55,132 bases of DNA from an uncultured Clostridia bacterium (GCA_937896885.1 CALBNX010000063.1:1-55132); one strand, 5' to 3'; shown: positions 33,167 to 42,751, counted from the first letter of the stretch. Numbers and translations: made by a program. The notes: generated by a model from the sequence alone, not told the origin.

Positions 33167-33535
33167 ATGAAACTCAGACAACTTAAAATTATCAGAAATC
33201 AGAACAATCTCACACAACAACAGGTAGCGGATGTGTTGGGTATAAGTCGTTCTGCTTATTGTGGCTATGAAACCGGCAGACGCTCACCTGATATTGATAC
33301 TTTGATAAAACTCAGTGAATTTTATGGTATTTCGTTTGACAAGTTTGTAGGGAAAATACCTGCGAAATATGTTTATGATGATGAGTTTGTTGATGCTCAA
33401 CCTGAAGCTTGTTATCTGGCTCAGCTTTCAAAAGAAGAAACAGATTTGATTATAAACTTAAGACTTTCAAGTGACGAGACGAAAAAAGAGATTTTTGATT
33501 TAGCAAAAGCAAAGACTAACAGAAAGTCTATATAA
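33167..33535 (+). CDS. XRE family transcriptional regulator
   Basis: 122 residues. Residues 3-60 are a Cro/C1-type helix-turn-helix (NNLTQQQVADVLGISRSAYCGYETGRRSPD). The C-terminal ~60 residues are acidic and of unknown role. Start is ATG 33167, 8 nt after AGAGG; the frame extends back to a GTG at 33158 that overlaps the ribosome site. It lies 12 nt before the DtxR-type gene, and the promoter inverted repeat suggests self-control. Confidence 0.85.
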   Translation: MKLRQLKIIRNQNNLTQQQVADVLGISRSAYCGYETGRRSPDIDTLIKLSEFYGISFDKFVGKIPAKYVYDDEFVDAQPEACYLAQLSKEETDLIINLRLSSDETKKEIFDLAKAKTNRKSI

Positions 33536-33547
33536 GGAAGATTGGCT

Positions 33548-33934
33548 ATGAAATATAACTTTGAAAATATGACATCTTCTCTTGAAGATTATCTTGAAGC
33601 AGTTTTTGTGCTTTCAACAAAAATTGAAAATGTGCGTGTAACAGATATTGCCGAGCATTTAGGTGTTTCAAAGCCAAGTGTAAACAGGGCAGTGAATACT
33701 CTCACACAAAATGGCTTTTTAGAGCACGAAACCTATGGTAGTATTAAAATTACACCAATGGGCGAAAGTTATGCCGCAAATGTGCTTCGTCGCCATAAAC
33801 TTATTAAACAGTTTTTAGTTGATACATTAGGTGTTGACGAAGAGAACGCAGAAAACGATGCTTGCAAAATGGAACATGTAATGAGCAGTGTAACAATTGA
33901 AAAGCTATATGAATATCTTGAAAGGCAGGGATAA
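33548..33934 (+). CDS. DtxR/MntR family metal-dependent regulator
   Basis: 128 residues. The winged helix (VRVTDIAEHLGVSKPSVNRAVNTLTQNGFL) is followed by the dimerisation/metal domain with ACKMEHVMSS, the Cys-x2-Glu-His metal-ligand motif of DtxR/MntR. It would repress metal uptake or related genes when Mn2+ or Fe2+ is bound. No SH3-like third domain, as in MntR. Start is ATG 33548, 7 nt after AGGAAG. No metal transporter is adjacent. Confidence 0.9.
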   Translation: MKYNFENMTSSLEDYLEAVFVLSTKIENVRVTDIAEHLGVSKPSVNRAVNTLTQNGFLEHETYGSIKITPMGESYAANVLRRHKLIKQFLVDTLGVDEENAENDACKMEHVMSSVTIEKLYEYLERQG

Positions 33935-33937
33935 GCC

Positions 33938-35182
33938 GTGACAAAGATAGCAATAATCGGTGGCGGTGCGTCAGGACTTGCCTGTGCTATTGAACTTTTG
34001 CATAATGTAAAAGACAAAAATCAAATTGAGGTTACAATTCTTGAAAAATTGCCAAGAGTGGGTAAGAAGATTTTAGTAACTGGTAACGGAAGATGCAATC
34101 TTACAAATATGAATTCGGCTGAGCGGGGTTTTCGTGGAGATACGGCTTTTTCACAGTATGCTTTGAGAGAATATACTCCTGAAAAGAACATTGAGTTTTT
34201 CAATAAATTGGGTCTTTATACTAGAGAAGAAGATGAGGGTAGAGTTTATCCTTTGTCAAATCAGGCGGCGTCAGTTTTAGATGCTTTGCGCTTTGAATGT
34301 GAAAGACTTGGTGTTAAAACAATTTGTGATTACAGAGCTGTACACCTTAAAACTATTGATACAGGTGTAACTCAGAAGATTGTTATAAACAATCGTGACA
34401 GATTTGATTTTGTTGTGGTTGCCTGTGGTGGCAAGGCTGCAAAGGTGCACGGTACGGATGGTGACGGATATGATATGCTCAAAATGTTTGGGCACACTAT
34501 CATTTCGCCTGCACCTGCTTTGGTTTCACTCAACTGTGATGAATTCACAAAAGCGCTTAAAGGTGTGCGTTCAATTTGCAAAATGGATTTAATAATTAAT
34601 GGTGAAAAAGAGCTTGACAACTATGGCGAAGTTCAGTTTACAGACTATGGATTATCTGGTATTCCAATTATGCAACTTTCTCGTTTTGTATCTGTTTCAC
34701 CATCAAATGATATTAAAATAAACCTTGATGTAACACCTGATTTCACAAAAGAACAGATTTGGGAATATCTTGTTTCTCGTCGCAATGTTGACACAGGGCT
34801 TTGCGAAAACCTTTTAAGTGGAATTATGAATAAACAACTTTGCATTACTTTGCTTAAAGAATGTCAGGTTGCAGTTAATAAAAGAGTTAATACTCTCACA
34901 GATGATGAACTCAAAAGAATTGCAAAAATCATCAAGAATTGGGAGATTAAAATTAAAAACTCAAGAAGTTTTGATTATGCTCAGGTCACAGCAGGCGGCG
35001 TTGATTGTAAAGAGTTTAATGACGAAACAATGGAATCAATATTTGTTAAAAACTTGTTCTGTTGTGGCGAAGTCTTTAATGTTGATGGTGACTGTGGTGG
35101 CTATAACTTGCAATGGGCTTGGTCAAGCGGGCGTCTTGTAGGTAAAACTATTGGTGAAAGGATAAACAATGCTCAGAATTAG
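33938..35182 (+). CDS. HI0933-family FAD-dependent oxidoreductase
   Basis: 414 residues. IAIIGGGASGLACAIELL is the FAD dinucleotide-binding motif, and RVGKKILVTGNGRCNLTN is the HI0933 (YhiN) family signature. VTAGGVD and a C-terminal CCGEVFNVDGDCGGYNLQWAW close the FAD site. The in vivo reaction of this family is not established. It starts with GTG 33938, three bases after the regulator's stop, and overlaps the next gene by 14 nt. Confidence 0.9.
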   Translation: MTKIAIIGGGASGLACAIELLHNVKDKNQIEVTILEKLPRVGKKILVTGNGRCNLTNMNSAERGFRGDTAFSQYALREYTPEKNIEFFNKLGLYTREEDEGRVYPLSNQAASVLDALRFECERLGVKTICDYRAVHLKTIDTGVTQKIVINNRDRFDFVVVACGGKAAKVHGTDGDGYDMLKMFGHTIISPAPALVSLNCDEFTKALKGVRSICKMDLIINGEKELDNYGEVQFTDYGLSGIPIMQLSRFVSVSPSNDIKINLDVTPDFTKEQIWEYLVSRRNVDTGLCENLLSGIMNKQLCITLLKECQVAVNKRVNTLTDDELKRIAKIIKNWEIKIKNSRSFDYAQVTAGGVDCKEFNDETMESIFVKNLFCCGEVFNVDGDCGGYNLQWAWSSGRLVGKTIGERINNAQN

Positions 35183-36764
35183 CGAAATAAAATTAAGCCT
35201 TGACAGCGAATTTTCTGACATTGAAAATGCCGTTGCCAAGACACTTAAAATAAATAAAAATAGAATTTTAAAAACAGAAATATTTAAAAGAAGCATAGAC
35301 TCAAGAAAAGACGGTGTGCATTTTGTTTATACGGCAGATGTTACAGTTGATGGTGATGAAGATAAAATTCTCACGAATCTCAACAACTCAAAAGTCATAA
35401 AATGCGAGAAATATTCATATAAAATTCCGCAGTCAAACAGAAGAAACACATTGCCACCCGTTATTGCAGGCTTTGGCCCTGCTGGTATGTTTGCGGGTCT
35501 AATTCTTGCTCGTAGCGGGCACAACCCCATAATTATTGAGCGTGGTCGTGATGTCGATTCCCGTACAAATGATGTGAATAATTTCTGGACTAATCGAATT
35601 TTAGACGAAAAATCAAATATACAATATGGTGAAGGTGGCGCAGGCACATTCTCTGACGGAAAGCTCACAACGGGTATTAAAGATAGTCGTTGTCGTTTCG
35701 TTTTTGAAGAATTTGTAAACCACGGCGCACCCGAAGATATTTTAGTGAATGCAAAACCGCATATCGGTACAGATAAACTTAAAACAACTGTTAAAGCCAT
35801 TCGTGAAGAGATTATTTCTCTTGGTGGTCAGGTGCTTTTTGAAACACAACTTACCAACATTATTGTTGCAAATAATTTTATCCACGGAATAACAGTAACT
35901 GACAAAAACGGCAGAGAAACCGACATTGAAACTGATGCGCTCATTCTCTCAATCGGTCACTCGGCAAGAGATACAATAGAGATGCTCTATAATAGGGGTA
36001 TCACTATGATGCAAAAACCATTTTCTATCGGTGCTCGAATTGAACATCCGCAAGAAATGATAAATTCAATTCAGTTTGGTGAATTAAAAAACCACCCAAA
36101 ACTTCCTGCGGCTGACTACAAACTTGCTTGTCATCCACCACATGGTAGGGGGGCTTATACATTCTGTATGTGTCCCGGTGGCACAGTTGTTTGTGCGTCA
36201 TCTCAAAAGGGCGGAGTTGTCACAAACGGAATGAGTGAGTATGCACGAGATAAAGAAAATGCAAACTCTGCTATTCTGGTTGGTGTAAATCCCGAAGATT
36301 TTCCAAGTGAACATGTGCTTTCAGGCTTCCAACTTCAAAGAGAAATTGAAGAAAAAGCATTTAATATGGGCGGTGGGGACTACACAGCACCTGCAACTTT
36401 GGTTGGGGACTTTTTAAAAGGACAAAAATCCACTAAATTGGGGGCAGTTAAACCATCATTCCCAACAGGTGTCACAATGAGTGACATTGGCACATTATTA
36501 CCTGAAAAGGTCGTTAATAATATGCGTCACGCTCTGACAGAATGGGATAAAAAACTCAAAGGCTTTGCAATGGATGAAGCAGTGCTCACAGCACCGGAAA
36601 CTCGAAGCTCATCACCTGTGAGAATTATCCGTGACGAGTATTATCAAACTAATGTGCGTGGGCTTTATCCTTGTGGCGAGGGCGCAGGATATGCAGGGGG
36701 AATTGTCTCTGCTGCCGTTGATGGCGTTAAATGCGCCGAGATGGTGTTGTCTGACGAAACATAA
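35169..36764 (+). CDS. FAD-dependent dehydrogenase (COG2509-like)
   Basis: 531 residues. A ~90-residue N-terminal domain precedes an FAD-binding Rossmann motif (VIAGFGPAGMFAGLILARSG), the GEGGAGTFSDGKL signature and a C-terminal YPCGEGAGYAGGI loop. The family is widespread in Firmicutes and its substrate is unknown. It is translationally coupled to the HI0933-type gene, so the two flavoproteins may act together. They are in an operon with two regulators. Confidence 0.85.
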   Translation: MLRISEIKLSLDSEFSDIENAVAKTLKINKNRILKTEIFKRSIDSRKDGVHFVYTADVTVDGDEDKILTNLNNSKVIKCEKYSYKIPQSNRRNTLPPVIAGFGPAGMFAGLILARSGHNPIIIERGRDVDSRTNDVNNFWTNRILDEKSNIQYGEGGAGTFSDGKLTTGIKDSRCRFVFEEFVNHGAPEDILVNAKPHIGTDKLKTTVKAIREEIISLGGQVLFETQLTNIIVANNFIHGITVTDKNGRETDIETDALILSIGHSARDTIEMLYNRGITMMQKPFSIGARIEHPQEMINSIQFGELKNHPKLPAADYKLACHPPHGRGAYTFCMCPGGTVVCASSQKGGVVTNGMSEYARDKENANSAILVGVNPEDFPSEHVLSGFQLQREIEEKAFNMGGGDYTAPATLVGDFLKGQKSTKLGAVKPSFPTGVTMSDIGTLLPEKVVNNMRHALTEWDKKLKGFAMDEAVLTAPETRSSSPVRIIRDEYYQTNVRGLYPCGEGAGYAGGIVSAAVDGVKCAEMVLSDET

Positions 36765-36781
36765 TGTTACTAAAATGTAAT

Positions 36782-36811
36782 TTGACAAAGCAGAAAACTC
36801 TTTGATATATT
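36782..36811 (+). promoter_or_regulatory. Promoter of the pseudokinase gene
   Basis: Consensus TTGACA (36782-36787), 18-nt spacer, TATATT (36806-36811). Confidence 0.7.
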
Positions 36812-36840
36812 ATATATAGACTAAAAAAGGAGATGATATT

Positions 36841-38499
36841 GTGAACATTGATAATCTTTGTATGAGTTGTATGAATGAACTCTACGGTGAGAAGCAATGT
36901 CCAAAATGTGGATATTATGTTGACTCTCCACAAATTTCACCTTATCTTCCATTAAAAACTCCTGTCGGAGATAAATACATAATAGGCAAAGTAATCTCTT
37001 CCAATAGTGAAGGCGTTACTTATATGGCTTATGATGTTGACCGCAAAAGCCCTGTTGTAATTCGTGAGTTTTTACCTGAAAATTTCGTTGATAGAAATAT
37101 GAGTTCAACAGAGGTTACAATTAAGAATGAGTGGAAAGATTTGTATTATGCATATCTCCGCAAATTTTTGAACTTGTGGCGTAGCCTTGCACGTGTGCGC
37201 GGACTTTCGGCGCTCGTACCTGTAATAGATATTATTGAAGATAACAATACGGCTTATGCTATCAGTGAATATGTTGAAAGCATCTCACTTCGCGAGTTTT
37301 TGCTCAGAAGCCAGACTGGTTATCTCAATTGGGAAAAAGCAAAAGTTCTCTTTATGCCGGTGCTCTCAACATTGTCAACTCTTCACAAGGCAGGAATTTA
37401 TCACTATGGTATTAATCCCGACAATCTTATGATTGGTCGTGACGGCAAACTTCGTCTCAGCGGATTTTCAATTAGTGATGCAAGACTTGAAGGCACAGAG
37501 TTTTCACCTGAACAGTTTGAAGGTTATACACCTATTGAACAATATTCATATAACTATACAGAAGGCGCATGGTCAGATGTTTATGGCTTTAGCGCTGTGC
37601 TTTACAGAGCATTGGTTGGCAGTGTTCCACAAGATGCTGTTTCTCGTTCGATGAATGACCAACTGATTATTCCTGCAAGATATGCAGAGATTATTCCTGT
37701 TTATGTTATAAATGCTTTGATGAACGGGTTGCAGGTTAATCCTGAAGACAGAACACAGGATATTGAAGCACTTCGTGAAGAACTTTCAGCAACACCGGGC
37801 AATGTGGTTTCATCGTTCTCAGGTGTGAGTGTTCCAAAACGAGAAGAACGACCAAAACCACCTGTGCAACCGGTTGAAGAAGATGAAAAGAGCACAATTA
37901 TCAGAACAATTTTGATTGTTTCTCTTATTGTTGTGGGTGTAGGTCTTATCTTCTTTGGAGCATATTTAGGATATGACCACTTCATTAAAAATAAAGAAGA
38001 ACAAACAACTGAAGCGCCAGTTGTTGCAATGATTGAAGTTCCGAATTTTGTGAATTCGTCTTATGATATGGTGGCGCAAAATCCTGTGCAAAATTCAAGA
38101 TTTAAAATCAATTCTGTTCTTGAATATAGCGATGAAGTTGAAAAAGGATATATCATCTCTCAAAGTCTTGAAGCAGGAACAAGTGTTGAGACAGGTAGTG
38201 AAATCACATTTGTTGTCAGCAAGGGTCGTGAGTTTGTCACAATTCCACCTGTGAAAGACACAAATATTGATTATGCTAAGCAGACTCTTGAGCAAGCAGG
38301 TTTTGTGGTTAACATAATCACAAAAGAAAATAACGGTGATTATACCGAAGGCAATGTCGCAGAGATAACACCTGCTGAAGGCACAAGCAAAACAAAGGGT
38401 ACTGATGTTTTTGTTCAGGTTTGGGGTGCTCCACCAAGCACAGAGCCTGACACAGAAACAACAACAGAGAGAAACCCATTTTATAATCCATTCTTCTAA
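36841..38499 (+). CDS. Zinc-ribbon / pseudokinase / PASTA membrane receptor
   Basis: 552 residues. Cys7, 10, 20 and 23 form an N-terminal zinc ribbon. Residues 40-320 are a Ser/Thr kinase fold that has lost catalysis: the beta-3 Lys is Arg in VVIREF (about 75), the HRD loop reads HYGINPDN (about 187, Asp replaced by Gly) and DFG reads SGF (about 205). Residues 350-376 span the membrane. Two PASTA domains (396-462 and 465-530) face outside, where PASTA modules bind muropeptides. It probably acts as a non-catalytic sensor or scaffold next to a true PASTA kinase located elsewhere. Start is GTG with GGAG 8 nt upstream. Confidence 0.85.
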   Translation: MNIDNLCMSCMNELYGEKQCPKCGYYVDSPQISPYLPLKTPVGDKYIIGKVISSNSEGVTYMAYDVDRKSPVVIREFLPENFVDRNMSSTEVTIKNEWKDLYYAYLRKFLNLWRSLARVRGLSALVPVIDIIEDNNTAYAISEYVESISLREFLLRSQTGYLNWEKAKVLFMPVLSTLSTLHKAGIYHYGINPDNLMIGRDGKLRLSGFSISDARLEGTEFSPEQFEGYTPIEQYSYNYTEGAWSDVYGFSAVLYRALVGSVPQDAVSRSMNDQLIIPARYAEIIPVYVINALMNGLQVNPEDRTQDIEALREELSATPGNVVSSFSGVSVPKREERPKPPVQPVEEDEKSTIIRTILIVSLIVVGVGLIFFGAYLGYDHFIKNKEEQTTEAPVVAMIEVPNFVNSSYDMVAQNPVQNSRFKINSVLEYSDEVEKGYIISQSLEAGTSVETGSEITFVVSKGREFVTIPPVKDTNIDYAKQTLEQAGFVVNIITKENNGDYTEGNVAEITPAEGTSKTKGTDVFVQVWGAPPSTEPDTETTTERNPFYNPFF

Positions 38500-38505
38500 A
38501 AAAAT

Positions 38506-38538
38506 AAGGGATACAGAAATCTGTATCCCTTTAATTTT
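38506..38538. terminator. Bidirectional terminator
   Basis: 11-bp stem (38506-38516 with 38521-38531) between the convergent pseudokinase and DUF5696 genes. Confidence 0.8.
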
Positions 38539-38544
38539 GTCTTT

Positions 38545-40755
38545 TTATGAAATTGCTACACAGTCAGTAGCATTAACTGTGATACCGTTTATTGTAACAG
38601 GCTTGTCAGTATAGTTTACATAAACCTTGATACTGTTATTGTATTCAGTACAATAAACACCATCCTGCACTTTATCGTGAGCAGTCATTCGTGCATCACG
38701 GATTGTGGAGAGTGCAGAGTTTGCTTTGGTGTAAAGAGCAACAACATCATTTATGTTTTTGTCATAATAATAGTTTTCATCAAGTGTATCGTCATAAGTT
38801 GAGCAATACCACAAAACATTTGGCAGACAACCGTATTCAACTGATTTAAGGAACGAAGTTGTCATGTTTTCAGAACTGTTCATAGCAGGCGCACTATATT
38901 CGCAAATGCCATGAAGCATCATCTGAACAAATGGTATTCCAATATAGGCGTTGCTCTCATTTGCTTTTATAGGTGCCATTGGGATTTCTGAAACAATGTC
39001 TGCTGATTTTATTGCATAGAAGTTGCCTGTGTCAATCATCAGTTTCTTCGATGTTGCAAGAACGGGTAATTGAGCAAAAATCTCTTTGTTTGAAACTGTT
39101 CTTGAATAGAAATCAGAAGAATAGTCAGAATAGAGATAAGAGCCTATGTCATTGAGCGCATATCCATCAAAGTTAACGTCAAAAGATGCGTTGAGAGTGT
39201 CTTCAACCTTCTTTTCAATTCTGTTCATAGAAACAAAGCTTTGCGCAGAGAAAGCCGATGGAAAAGAAGCTTCTTTATTTTTAGCAAGTTTTATATTCTT
39301 ATTATTCAAGTCAATAGCATTTTGCGAACTTGAATAAGAGTATGTAAGAATGTCTGTGTCAAGATAAAGCAAGAATTTTTGGCTGTTAAGATATGAATAA
39401 AGTTCATTAAACTCTTTATCTTTGCCAAGATTTTTAGAAAAATCACCAAATGCACTATTTGAACCGTTGTTAGCGTTGCCATAGAGTCCGTTATATCTGA
39501 GGATTGCATTGTTAACGCCCTTTGCTTTGAGAAGTGTCATAAGGTCTTTTGCCTGTGCAAAATTTGATAATACAGTGTATTTGTTTTTCGCATTTACATA
39601 TCCACCTTGCAAAGATACCACAAGGGGAAGTGCTTTTGACTGTGGCTCAACTTTTTTAGTTGAAAGAACTGAATTTCTAATAAGATTTTCACGACAAGCA
39701 GTTGCCATTCCCGAATATGTTGCAGATTTGCCTGAAAGGAATCTGTAACAAAGCGTAATCTCATTTTTATAAGTATATCCATAAGTCTTATTTACAGAAT
39801 TCTTGTTTTGTTCCTTATAAATATCAGTTGTTTTGAATGTAGCGTTGACGCTGTTAAGTGAGTTCTCACCATTTCTGTTTGCATTGATTTCTGCGATTGA
39901 ATCGCCTTGCTCAATAATGCAAAGGAAAGCGCCATTGCCACGCTTCATTCCAAAAGCACCAACAAGACAATTTGATTTTTCGATAATGTCAGTTGTTGCA
40001 AGGTCATTACCATAAACCGAAAGAGAGATTGGTGAAAATTCTGCATCTTCAATGCCTGTCATAATAAGAGCGCCACTACCATCTGGCACAAAGATATAAT
40101 CTTCTGTGCCACCTTGCTCATAACCACCAAAATCACCGAGCACTTTGATTTTTTCAAGATAAATACCTTTTGGAAGTGACAATGTGTTCATACTCACATT
40201 CACAAAGAATGAACCGTCACGAAGAGTATAAATAACAGTTAAGTCTGCTCTGATTTGGTCTTTTTTAAGGTCGTCGATATTTGCTTTGCCTGTTTCTGCA
40301 TCAAGTGATATTGCATATTTAACAGATACATTGTTTTCACCGATAGTATAACTTGCATTGCCGAATGCTACTGAATTATCCTGTGAATTGAGCACATAAA
40401 CATTCTCATCGCCATTTGAAAGTGTAACTTCAACAGCAGAACTGTTAAGACTTTTTGTAAGCTCGGGCTGGGGGAGAGTTGTCCATATATTGCCTGAATT
40501 AGTGTCTTTAATTGCAATTGTCATTGTGGTCTTGTCAAAGAACATTTCAATAAGACCTGATTTGCAAACTGATTCATAATTGCCCAAAGCGGTTTTATGA
40601 ATACTGTCACCCTTGTTTTCTGCAACAATTATATTCTCGCTTTTCATTCGGGCGTTTTTTGTTGAAACATCAGCGCCACAAGCAGAGAAAAGCATTGTCA
40701 TAAGACAGATAACTGATATTATTTTTATTAAATAAGTATAACGAGAATTTCTCAT
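38545..40755 (-). CDS. DUF5696 family lipoprotein
   Basis: 736 residues. A type II signal peptide ends in LFSAC (lipobox Cys about 26), so it is anchored outside the membrane. The N-terminal half is beta-rich with GYEQGGTEDYIFVPDGSGALI; the C-terminal half looks like a TIM-barrel, as in DUF5696 proteins related to glycosidases, with a small beta domain at the end. The function is unknown. AGGAG lies 7 nt before the ATG, and a promoter lies at 40785-40813. Confidence 0.75.
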   Translation of the reverse strand: MRNSRYTYLIKIISVICLMTMLFSACGADVSTKNARMKSENIIVAENKGDSIHKTALGNYESVCKSGLIEMFFDKTTMTIAIKDTNSGNIWTTLPQPELTKSLNSSAVEVTLSNGDENVYVLNSQDNSVAFGNASYTIGENNVSVKYAISLDAETGKANIDDLKKDQIRADLTVIYTLRDGSFFVNVSMNTLSLPKGIYLEKIKVLGDFGGYEQGGTEDYIFVPDGSGALIMTGIEDAEFSPISLSVYGNDLATTDIIEKSNCLVGAFGMKRGNGAFLCIIEQGDSIAEINANRNGENSLNSVNATFKTTDIYKEQNKNSVNKTYGYTYKNEITLCYRFLSGKSATYSGMATACRENLIRNSVLSTKKVEPQSKALPLVVSLQGGYVNAKNKYTVLSNFAQAKDLMTLLKAKGVNNAILRYNGLYGNANNGSNSAFGDFSKNLGKDKEFNELYSYLNSQKFLLYLDTDILTYSYSSSQNAIDLNNKNIKLAKNKEASFPSAFSAQSFVSMNRIEKKVEDTLNASFDVNFDGYALNDIGSYLYSDYSSDFYSRTVSNKEIFAQLPVLATSKKLMIDTGNFYAIKSADIVSEIPMAPIKANESNAYIGIPFVQMMLHGICEYSAPAMNSSENMTTSFLKSVEYGCLPNVLWYCSTYDDTLDENYYYDKNINDVVALYTKANSALSTIRDARMTAHDKVQDGVYCTEYNNSIKVYVNYTDKPVTINGITVNATDCVAIS

Positions 40756-40784
40756 AAAAATACTCCTGAATATGTAATTAACTT

Positions 40785-40813
40785 ATTCTAACATATTTTG
40801 ACAAAAATATCAA
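40785..40813 (-). promoter_or_regulatory. Promoter of the DUF5696 lipoprotein gene
   Basis: Minus-strand TTGATA (40813-40808), 17-nt spacer, TAGAAT (40790-40785), directly after the sigF stop codon. Confidence 0.6.
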
Positions 40814-40816
40814 ATC

Positions 40817-41467
40817 TTATCCGATAAGTCGTTTGCGCATATCAGAAAGTATAATTTTTTCTCGTCGGGAAACCTGCACTTGCGACACGCCAAGAATATT
40901 TGCGGTCTTGCTTTGAGTCAGTCCGTCAAAATACCGAAGACGGATAAGCTTTCTGTCATTTTCAGCTAAACAATTCAAAACCTGTTCAATAGAAAGTCTG
41001 TCATCAATGGGGGAATACTCATCATCTGCGGGAATATCAATTTGCTTTTCATCGTCATCTTCAGATGTGAGAGATATAACGGGTTGTGATATACATAAAA
41101 GTTGAGCAGTTTCGGAAATGGATATTCCCATCTTTTCGGCAATTTCTGAAATTGTTGGCTCAACACCTAATTGTTTTTCTAATTCTTCTTTGACAACTTG
41201 CAACTCTCTTGCCTTTTCTTTGAGAGTACGGCTGATTTTAACAGTGCCACCATCACGAAAAAGACGGCGTATTTCACCCAAAATAGATGGTACAGCATAG
41301 GTTGAAAAAGCAAAGCCTAAATTTTCGTCAAAACCGTCAGCGGCTTTGATAAGCCCAACACAACCCGAAGAATATAAATCTTCATAGTCAATGCCCTTGC
41401 CAATAAAACGAGATGCACAACTGCCAACAAGCCCTAAATTATTAAGTATAAGCTCATCCCTTGTCAT
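40817..41467 (-). CDS. sigF: Sporulation sigma factor SigF
   Basis: 216 residues with sigma-70 regions 2 (DLYSSGCVGLIKAADGFD...FSTYAVPSILGEIRR), 3 and 4 (LTQSKTANILGVSQVQVSRREKI). Together with the two upstream genes this is the forespore-specific sigma-F. Its ATG overlaps the spoIIAB stop (ATGA); the frame extends further up but that part lies inside spoIIAB. It is held inactive by SpoIIAB until septation. Confidence 0.92.
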   Translation of the reverse strand: MTRDELILNNLGLVGSCASRFIGKGIDYEDLYSSGCVGLIKAADGFDENLGFAFSTYAVPSILGEIRRLFRDGGTVKISRTLKEKARELQVVKEELEKQLGVEPTISEIAEKMGISISETAQLLCISQPVISLTSEDDDEKQIDIPADDEYSPIDDRLSIEQVLNCLAENDRKLIRLRYFDGLTQSKTANILGVSQVQVSRREKIILSDMRKRLIG

Positions 41468-41895
41468 TTTGTGCGACCGCAAATCTTTTTGCAAAGTGTA
41501 ACAGTTGTGCCAACACCGATTTTTGAACGGACAGAAAGTTTGTCCGTAAAGCTTTCCATAACAGAAAAACCAAGTCCTGCTCTGTCACCACCGAGAGTTG
41601 TGAAAAGTGGCTCACGGGCCTTTTTGATATCGCTTATGCCACAACCACGGTCACGGATAGTAATAATCACTCTGTTGTCGTCGTGAATTTTAACGCCTAT
41701 GTATATTTTGCCCACAGAGTTGCGATAGCCGTGAACAATACAGTTTGTGACTGCTTCGCTAACGGCAGTTTTTATATCGTTTATTTCTTCAACTGTGGGG
41801 TCAAGCTGTGCCGCAAAAGCTGAAACTGTTGCTCTTGAAAAACTTTCGTTGACAGAACGGCTGTCAACCACCATACGAAATTCGTTTATAATCAT
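41464..41895 (-). CDS. spoIIAB: Anti-sigma F factor SpoIIAB
   Basis: 143-residue GHKL-fold serine kinase: NDIKTAVSEAVTNCIVHGY is the N-box, RDRGCGISD the G1-box, GGDRAGLGFSVMESF the G2-box. It binds SigF or phosphorylates SpoIIAA. It overlaps spoIIAA and sigF by 4 nt each. Confidence 0.92.
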   Translation of the reverse strand: MIINEFRMVVDSRSVNESFSRATVSAFAAQLDPTVEEINDIKTAVSEAVTNCIVHGYRNSVGKIYIGVKIHDDNRVIITIRDRGCGISDIKKAREPLFTTLGGDRAGLGFSVMESFTDKLSVRSKIGVGTTVTLCKKICGRTK

Positions 41896-42215
41896 TTCTT
41901 TTCACTACCTTTCTTAATGTTTGCAATTCGGTCAAGACCTGCAAGACGCATAACCTTATATGAATTGTTTGAAAGTCCTGTGACTTCAAGCTCACCACCA
42001 AACTCATTTAAGAGTTTATATCGTCCCATAACAAGACCTATCCCTGAGCTATCCATAAAAGTCACATCAGAAAAATCAAGAATAAGAGTTTTTGGACGGC
42101 AATTTTCAATTCTGTCATCAATGTCAAGACGAATGGGCAGGGTGGTGTGATGGTCAATTTCACCACATAAACGACAGTTAAGAGTTTCATTTTCAAACTC
42201 AATTTTTACACTCAT
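41892..42215 (-). CDS. spoIIAA: Anti-sigma F factor antagonist SpoIIAA
   Basis: 107-residue STAS protein. VTFMDSSGIGLVMGRYKLL contains the serine phosphorylated by SpoIIAB. Start is ATG 42215, with AAGGAG 7 nt upstream; the open frame above it has no ribosome site. First gene of the sporulation operon. I could not place a convincing sigma-H promoter upstream. Confidence 0.92.
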   Translation of the reverse strand: MSVKIEFENETLNCRLCGEIDHHTTLPIRLDIDDRIENCRPKTLILDFSDVTFMDSSGIGLVMGRYKLLNEFGGELEVTGLSNNSYKVMRLAGLDRIANIKKGSEKK

Positions 42216-42303
42216 TTTAAACACTCCTTTTTTGATATATTGTATATCTTTATAAACAAGAAAAATGTCATAACAAGTCGTGGAAAAATATTGCAAAATC
42301 CTA

Positions 42304-42332
42304 TTGACATTTGACATTTCTTCTGTTATCAT
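42304..42332 (+). promoter_or_regulatory. Promoter of the rplU-prp-rpmA operon
   Basis: Consensus TTGACA (42304-42309), 17-nt spacer, TATCAT (42327-42332). Confidence 0.75.
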
Positions 42333-42338
42333 ATTCAA

Positions 42339-42432
42339 GCCGCATATTAGGGGGTAGTATGTCCTTTTATAAAAAATACATACTGCAAGTGAAATTTCCA
42401 CCCTCGATAGCGAGTCTATATTTAAGGTAGGT
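42339..42432 (+). promoter_or_regulatory. Structured leader of rplU (L21 leader-like)
   Basis: The ~100-nt untranslated leader contains an AGTATGT/ACATACT hairpin and a CTCG-ATAG-CGAG hairpin before the ribosome site. Its place and size fit the L21 leader element of Firmicutes, thought to allow autoregulation by L21. The class assignment is by position and general look. Confidence 0.5.
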
Positions 42433-42439
42433 TAGAAAA

Positions 42440-42751
42440 ATGTACGCAATCATCGTAACAGGTGGCAAGCAATACAAAGTACAGAACGGCGACGTTGTAT
42501 TTGTAGAAAAGCTTGACGTTGAAGCAGATGCAGAGATTACTTTTGACAAGGTTCTCGCAGTTGGTTCAGAAGACGGACTTAAAGCAGGTGCTCCTTATGT
42601 TGAAGGTGCAACAGTAACTGCAAAAGTTCTCAAAAATGGTAAAGGTAAGAAAATCACAGTATTTACTTACAAACCAAAGAAGAACGAAAAGCGTAAGAAG
42701 GGTCATCGTCAGCCATATACAAAGGTTGAGATTACCGGTATTAACGCATAA
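42440..42751 (+). CDS. rplU: 50S ribosomal protein L21
   Basis: 103 residues, full length: MYAIIVTGGKQYKVQNGD at the start and KKGHRQPYTKVEITGI at the end. It binds 23S rRNA. First gene of the conserved rplU-prp-rpmA operon; its stop overlaps the prp start by one base. Confidence 0.97.
   Translation: MYAIIVTGGKQYKVQNGDVVFVEKLDVEADAEITFDKVLAVGSEDGLKAGAPYVEGATVTAKVLKNGKGKKITVFTYKPKKNEKRKKGHRQPYTKVEITGINA

Noticed and set aside
35327..35800. 157-residue antisense ORF
   Set aside because: It lies fully inside the FAD dehydrogenase gene, in the mirror frame, with no ribosome site or recognisable domain.
42216..42430. Sigma-H promoter and Spo0A boxes upstream of spoIIAA
   Set aside because: AGGATTT and TGTCAA-like words occur, but the -10 does not match and the boxes are degenerate and overlap the rplU promoter.
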